Assembly (NCBI GenBank): GCA_010279815.1
Contig: QEOQ01000626.1
Coordinates: 938,671 to 1,002,670, forward strand
Reading direction: 5' to 3'
Source: Brachionus plicatilis
Lineage: Eukaryota; Rotifera; Eurotatoria; Ploima; Brachionidae
Length of the DNA stretch: 64,000 nucleotides
How positions within the stretch are numbered: the first letter of the stretch is position 1; every line of letters starts with the position of its first letter. Made by a program: the position numbers and the translations under genes. This document shows, one piece after another, positions 61,435 to 64,000 of this stretch. The notes below the pieces were generated by a model. It did no database searches. It worked only from the letters and a program-made list of their open reading frames with translations, and had not been told where the DNA came from.

Positions 61435-62085
61435 TTTTCCCCAAAAATTGGCATTTTTTATCTAATAAAAATTATCTAATTTAAAAATTTAATATATCAA
61501 ATTTGAATTTTTTCAGAAATGAATCAAAACCTAATTATTTTTGTTTATTTTTTCTCTTATCTTAATAAAATTATATTGGACTATACATAATATTTTTACT
61601 AATTAATTTTTTTTTTACAAATTATTTATAGGCGTTCATTGAAATCAATAAGAGATAAATGGTTCCCCACAAACCAAAAACTTTTTAAAAAAATCACTAC
61701 AAAACACAATTTTTTTGTGCCGAATTCAAAAAAAAAAATTTTTTTACACATCTAACCAAATAACTGGTTAACACAAATTTTTTGTCGTGAAAAAAAATAA
61801 AATAATGTTTATTAACTTTTTTAGGTTTATTAACAAACTCGTCGGATTTTCATATTGTTGGCGGAGCTGTAAGCTTAGGCTGACTATACTCCCTGGTCAT
61901 ATTGGACCTTTCATACTAGTTATAACTTGTAACTAGTCTTGTTGCTAGAATTAGATTTAAACTAAACTCGGAGTTACTAGGCTGTATTTATAACTAATAA
62001 TTGATTTTTAACTTGGAGACAATTTAGAAAATAGAATGATATTCAAAGGATATATAAAAGAGAATTTTTAGATTTGAAATGGGTT
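61435..62085. other. non-coding stretch upstream of gag; possible LTR/leader
   Basis: A TATA-like ATATATAAAAG near 62049 and an AATAAA near 62117, just before the gag start, could be the promoter and poly(A) word of an LTR. The second LTR and a primer-binding site were not found, so boundaries are unknown. Confidence 0.35.
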
Positions 62086-62149
62086 TTTGTATGTTTTTAG
62101 CTCAAGGTTTGAGTTTAATAAAGTTTCTAAAACCAGTCTATTCTTTCCA

Positions 62150-63049
62150 ATGCCAAAGTCTAAGTCCAGTCCTAAGTTAACCGCTAACAAAAGTGGTGCC
62201 GAAACTCGGGAACATCAAACTCAACGTGCTGCTAAAAGAATAAGCAAGAGTGCCAAGCCCAGAGGTCGTCCACCCAAGATCGCTCGACTTGATAAGGAGC
62301 CTGAGAAGCAAGAGGACCCCTCAGCCACTCAAGACATGTCCATAAGTCACCATTCTAAAATTCCACAGCCAAGTCACGTCAGAGCCCCACCTTCAATTTC
62401 TATTCGAGTATTCAATGGTAGCCCAGATGAAGACTTGGAGCAATGGATTGCCGAATTTAAGATTAAGTTATATGGAGTTGCTGATGAACAATTCAAGATT
62501 GAAGCACTCAAAGCTTACACTAGTGGACGAGCCCGTGAACTTCTGAACAGCTTTAATTCTGATTTATTCGTCAGCAATAGCTTTGAAAAACTATTGGATG
62601 AACTAAGGAAGACTTTCCTTCCGCAAACGCCAACACATTATTTAAAGATTTTGGCGAATTCTAGACGTTCACCAAATGAACCATTAGATCATTTTACTAT
62701 TCGCGTAGGTGAACTTGTGCATAAAGCATTTCCGACCAATGATTCTAACATATTGGATCGAATGAAGATGGAATATTTTATAAATGGGTTAAGTGCTGAT
62801 CTAGGTTCACTTTTACGGAACCGTACACCTACCAATCTAAACAAAGCTTTGAAGTATGCAAACCAGTACGAAGGTGAGAAGATGGCTCGCATAAAAGATT
62901 TTAAAGAACCAAAGGAAGCAAAACCTATAGCTTTAGCAGCCGGATCTGATGCCGTTAGCGGTGAAGGACAAGAAAATAAACCAAAAGAAAAGGATAATGA
63001 TAATGAGAAGTTGATTGAGCAATTAAACAAACAAAAGAGGACCTGGTAG
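62150..63049 (+). CDS. LTR retrotransposon gag-like protein, frame broken near its end
   Basis: I prefer the start at MPKSKSSPKL (62150) because of its CCAATG context and because the 21 upstream codons (from 62087) look like leader. The N-terminus is basic with an AT-hook-like PRGRPPK. It is followed by the retrotransposon gag core: RVFNGSPDEDLEQWIAEFKI, FLPQTPTHYLKIL, RRSPNEPLDHFTIRVGELV, and YFINGLSADLGSLLRNRTP. This matches Ty3/gypsy-type gag helices, which assemble particles around element RNA. The frame stops at 63049, but the next frame continues as RGPGRPKK, a second AT hook, to 63169. No protease, RT or integrase follows in the window. Host domestication is possible but unproven. Confidence 0.7.
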   Translation: MPKSKSSPKLTANKSGAETREHQTQRAAKRISKSAKPRGRPPKIARLDKEPEKQEDPSATQDMSISHHSKIPQPSHVRAPPSISIRVFNGSPDEDLEQWIAEFKIKLYGVADEQFKIEALKAYTSGRARELLNSFNSDLFVSNSFEKLLDELRKTFLPQTPTHYLKILANSRRSPNEPLDHFTIRVGELVHKAFPTNDSNILDRMKMEYFINGLSADLGSLLRNRTPTNLNKALKYANQYEGEKMARIKDFKEPKEAKPIALAAGSDAVSGEGQENKPKEKDNDNEKLIEQLNKQKRTW

Positions 63050-63170
63050 ACCAAAGAAAATCGCAATAAGAGAAGAAGCCTTTGAGGAAGATGTCGATGT
63101 TGAAGAAACAGTTTTGAGAACTCGCCTACAACTTTTGGTTCACTATCAGTCTTTACCCTAAAATTTAAAT
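63035..63170 (+). pseudogene. out-of-frame continuation of gag
   Basis: Shifted one base forward near 63040, the sequence reads RGPGRPKKIAIREEAFEEDV and then DVEETVLRTRLQ before a stop near 63169. The charged composition continues that of gag. It could be a single-base deletion in this copy or a programmed shift; I see no obvious slippery site. Confidence 0.45.
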
Positions 63171-63174
63171 TTCC

Positions 63175-64000
63175 CTTTTAACTAACATTTTCCGTGAGAG
63201 AAACATAATCACCAGCTTTTAGTCTAAAATCGTCCATTTGTTTTTTTTTTATCAAGCTTTTAAAGTGTTTGGATCGATGAAACCGGAAGGTTTTACCATA
63301 CTTTCTTTGATTACCGGTTTCGATTGGGTAATAAAAGCGGTGTAGATGACCAACTTGCAGTTACCTCTGTGTCAGGTCGGAGTCGTTGCTCAAAAAGGTA
63401 CAGGAAAAGGTGATGAGCGCTTCTTCATTATCCACTAGGATAGAAAGGGACATATTATTCTTTGTTTGCTACACCACAGACACTTTCTAAGTTCAATTCA
63501 GAGCTTTCTGAATCTGAATCTGACTGGCTGTTTGCATGTATTTATCCTAACTTTTGATCCCCTAGTTTTGACTCGAGGACAATATTTAACATTTTACATT
63601 TTAGAACCATTGAAATGCTCGACCATCAATTGAGCATCACCAGGACTGTACAAATTAATGATGCATTTGTATTTCTTATGTTTCTCATTTAATACTAGTT
63701 TAATGCTATGAATTTTGTCTGTTATTGTCTCAGTTTACTTTCTGAAAAAATTCTTCTAGTTTTTCGATTCTTTTTGAAGGATTTATTATCTATTTTATCC
63801 TGCTTAGGGTTATTTCTAGGCACAATGTTCTCAATGTACAGAGCAAGATACCGCGGAAAGAAAAAAATAAATAAAACTAGCTAAGAGTAGAAATTTCGTC
63901 ATAATTTATATATATGAAAAACTAGGAACAAAAATAAAGAAGAAAAAAAAAATGACTGAGTAATATTTATTAAAGGGACAATTAGGATAACGTCTAGCTG
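63175..64000. other. region after gag, no gene recognised
   Basis: Moderately AT-rich sequence with no ORF that I recognise on either strand and no pol motifs. It may contain decayed element DNA, but I could not align it with any other part of the window. Confidence 0.4.

Noticed and set aside
63175..63430. Integrase C-terminus on the minus strand
   Set aside because: A short stretch resembled LKAGDYV, but the surrounding frame has stops and no supporting motif.

Overview
The window is AT-rich animal DNA with short GT-AG introns, often about 50-60 nt, and GC-richer exons. Dozens of extracellular MAM domains mixed with LDL-receptor class A (LDLa) modules mark it as metazoan. A monogonont rotifer of the Brachionus kind is my best guess from base composition, tiny introns and protein style. 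That is inference; no marker gene proves it.

Layout. (1) 1-5916, minus strand: the 5' part of a secreted or membrane multi-MAM gene, with its signal-peptide exon at 5916 and running off the left edge. (2) 5917-6941: about 1 kb between two head-to-head start codons. (3) 6942-50546, plus strand: one giant gene of about 43.6 kb. It has a signal peptide, about 57 MAM domains, 12 LDLa modules, a Ser/Thr stalk, one EGF-like domain, one transmembrane helix and a short cytoplasmic tail with NPxY and YxxPhi sorting motifs. Its architecture resembles the MALRD1/Diet1 group, greatly enlarged. (4) 50550-53290: transposon-rich DNA with a 1.8 kb foldback element. (5) 53306-54274: an intact single-exon gene for a membrane-anchored DUF268 methyltransferase-like protein. 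(6) 54280-64000: a repeat graveyard with LINE reverse transcriptase fragments, inverted-array elements, an LTR-type gag ORF with a frame break, and small unassigned coding remnants.

Main finding. The MAM array is not a simple string. It is built from three-MAM cassettes (A-B-C). Types B and C have recognisable signatures, and most plain cassettes are followed by a Pro/Thr-rich linker. From cassette 12 on, LDLa-bearing cassettes recur with two plain cassettes between them, giving a nine-MAM super-repeat. The minus-strand gene is a collinear paralogue of cassettes 3-5, joined to its own signal exons at a cassette and intron boundary, so exon-bounded duplication of whole cassettes explains both genes.

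Assembly. All three N gaps (18895-19410, 30896-30972, 43029-43313) are flanked by near-identical direct copies of the same sequence. They look like unmerged contig overlaps or haplotypes, not missing DNA. One of them falsely duplicates half a MAM domain. Five or more small inverted-repeat elements sit in the giant gene's introns, including two with Tc1/mariner-type CAGT ends and TA target duplications.
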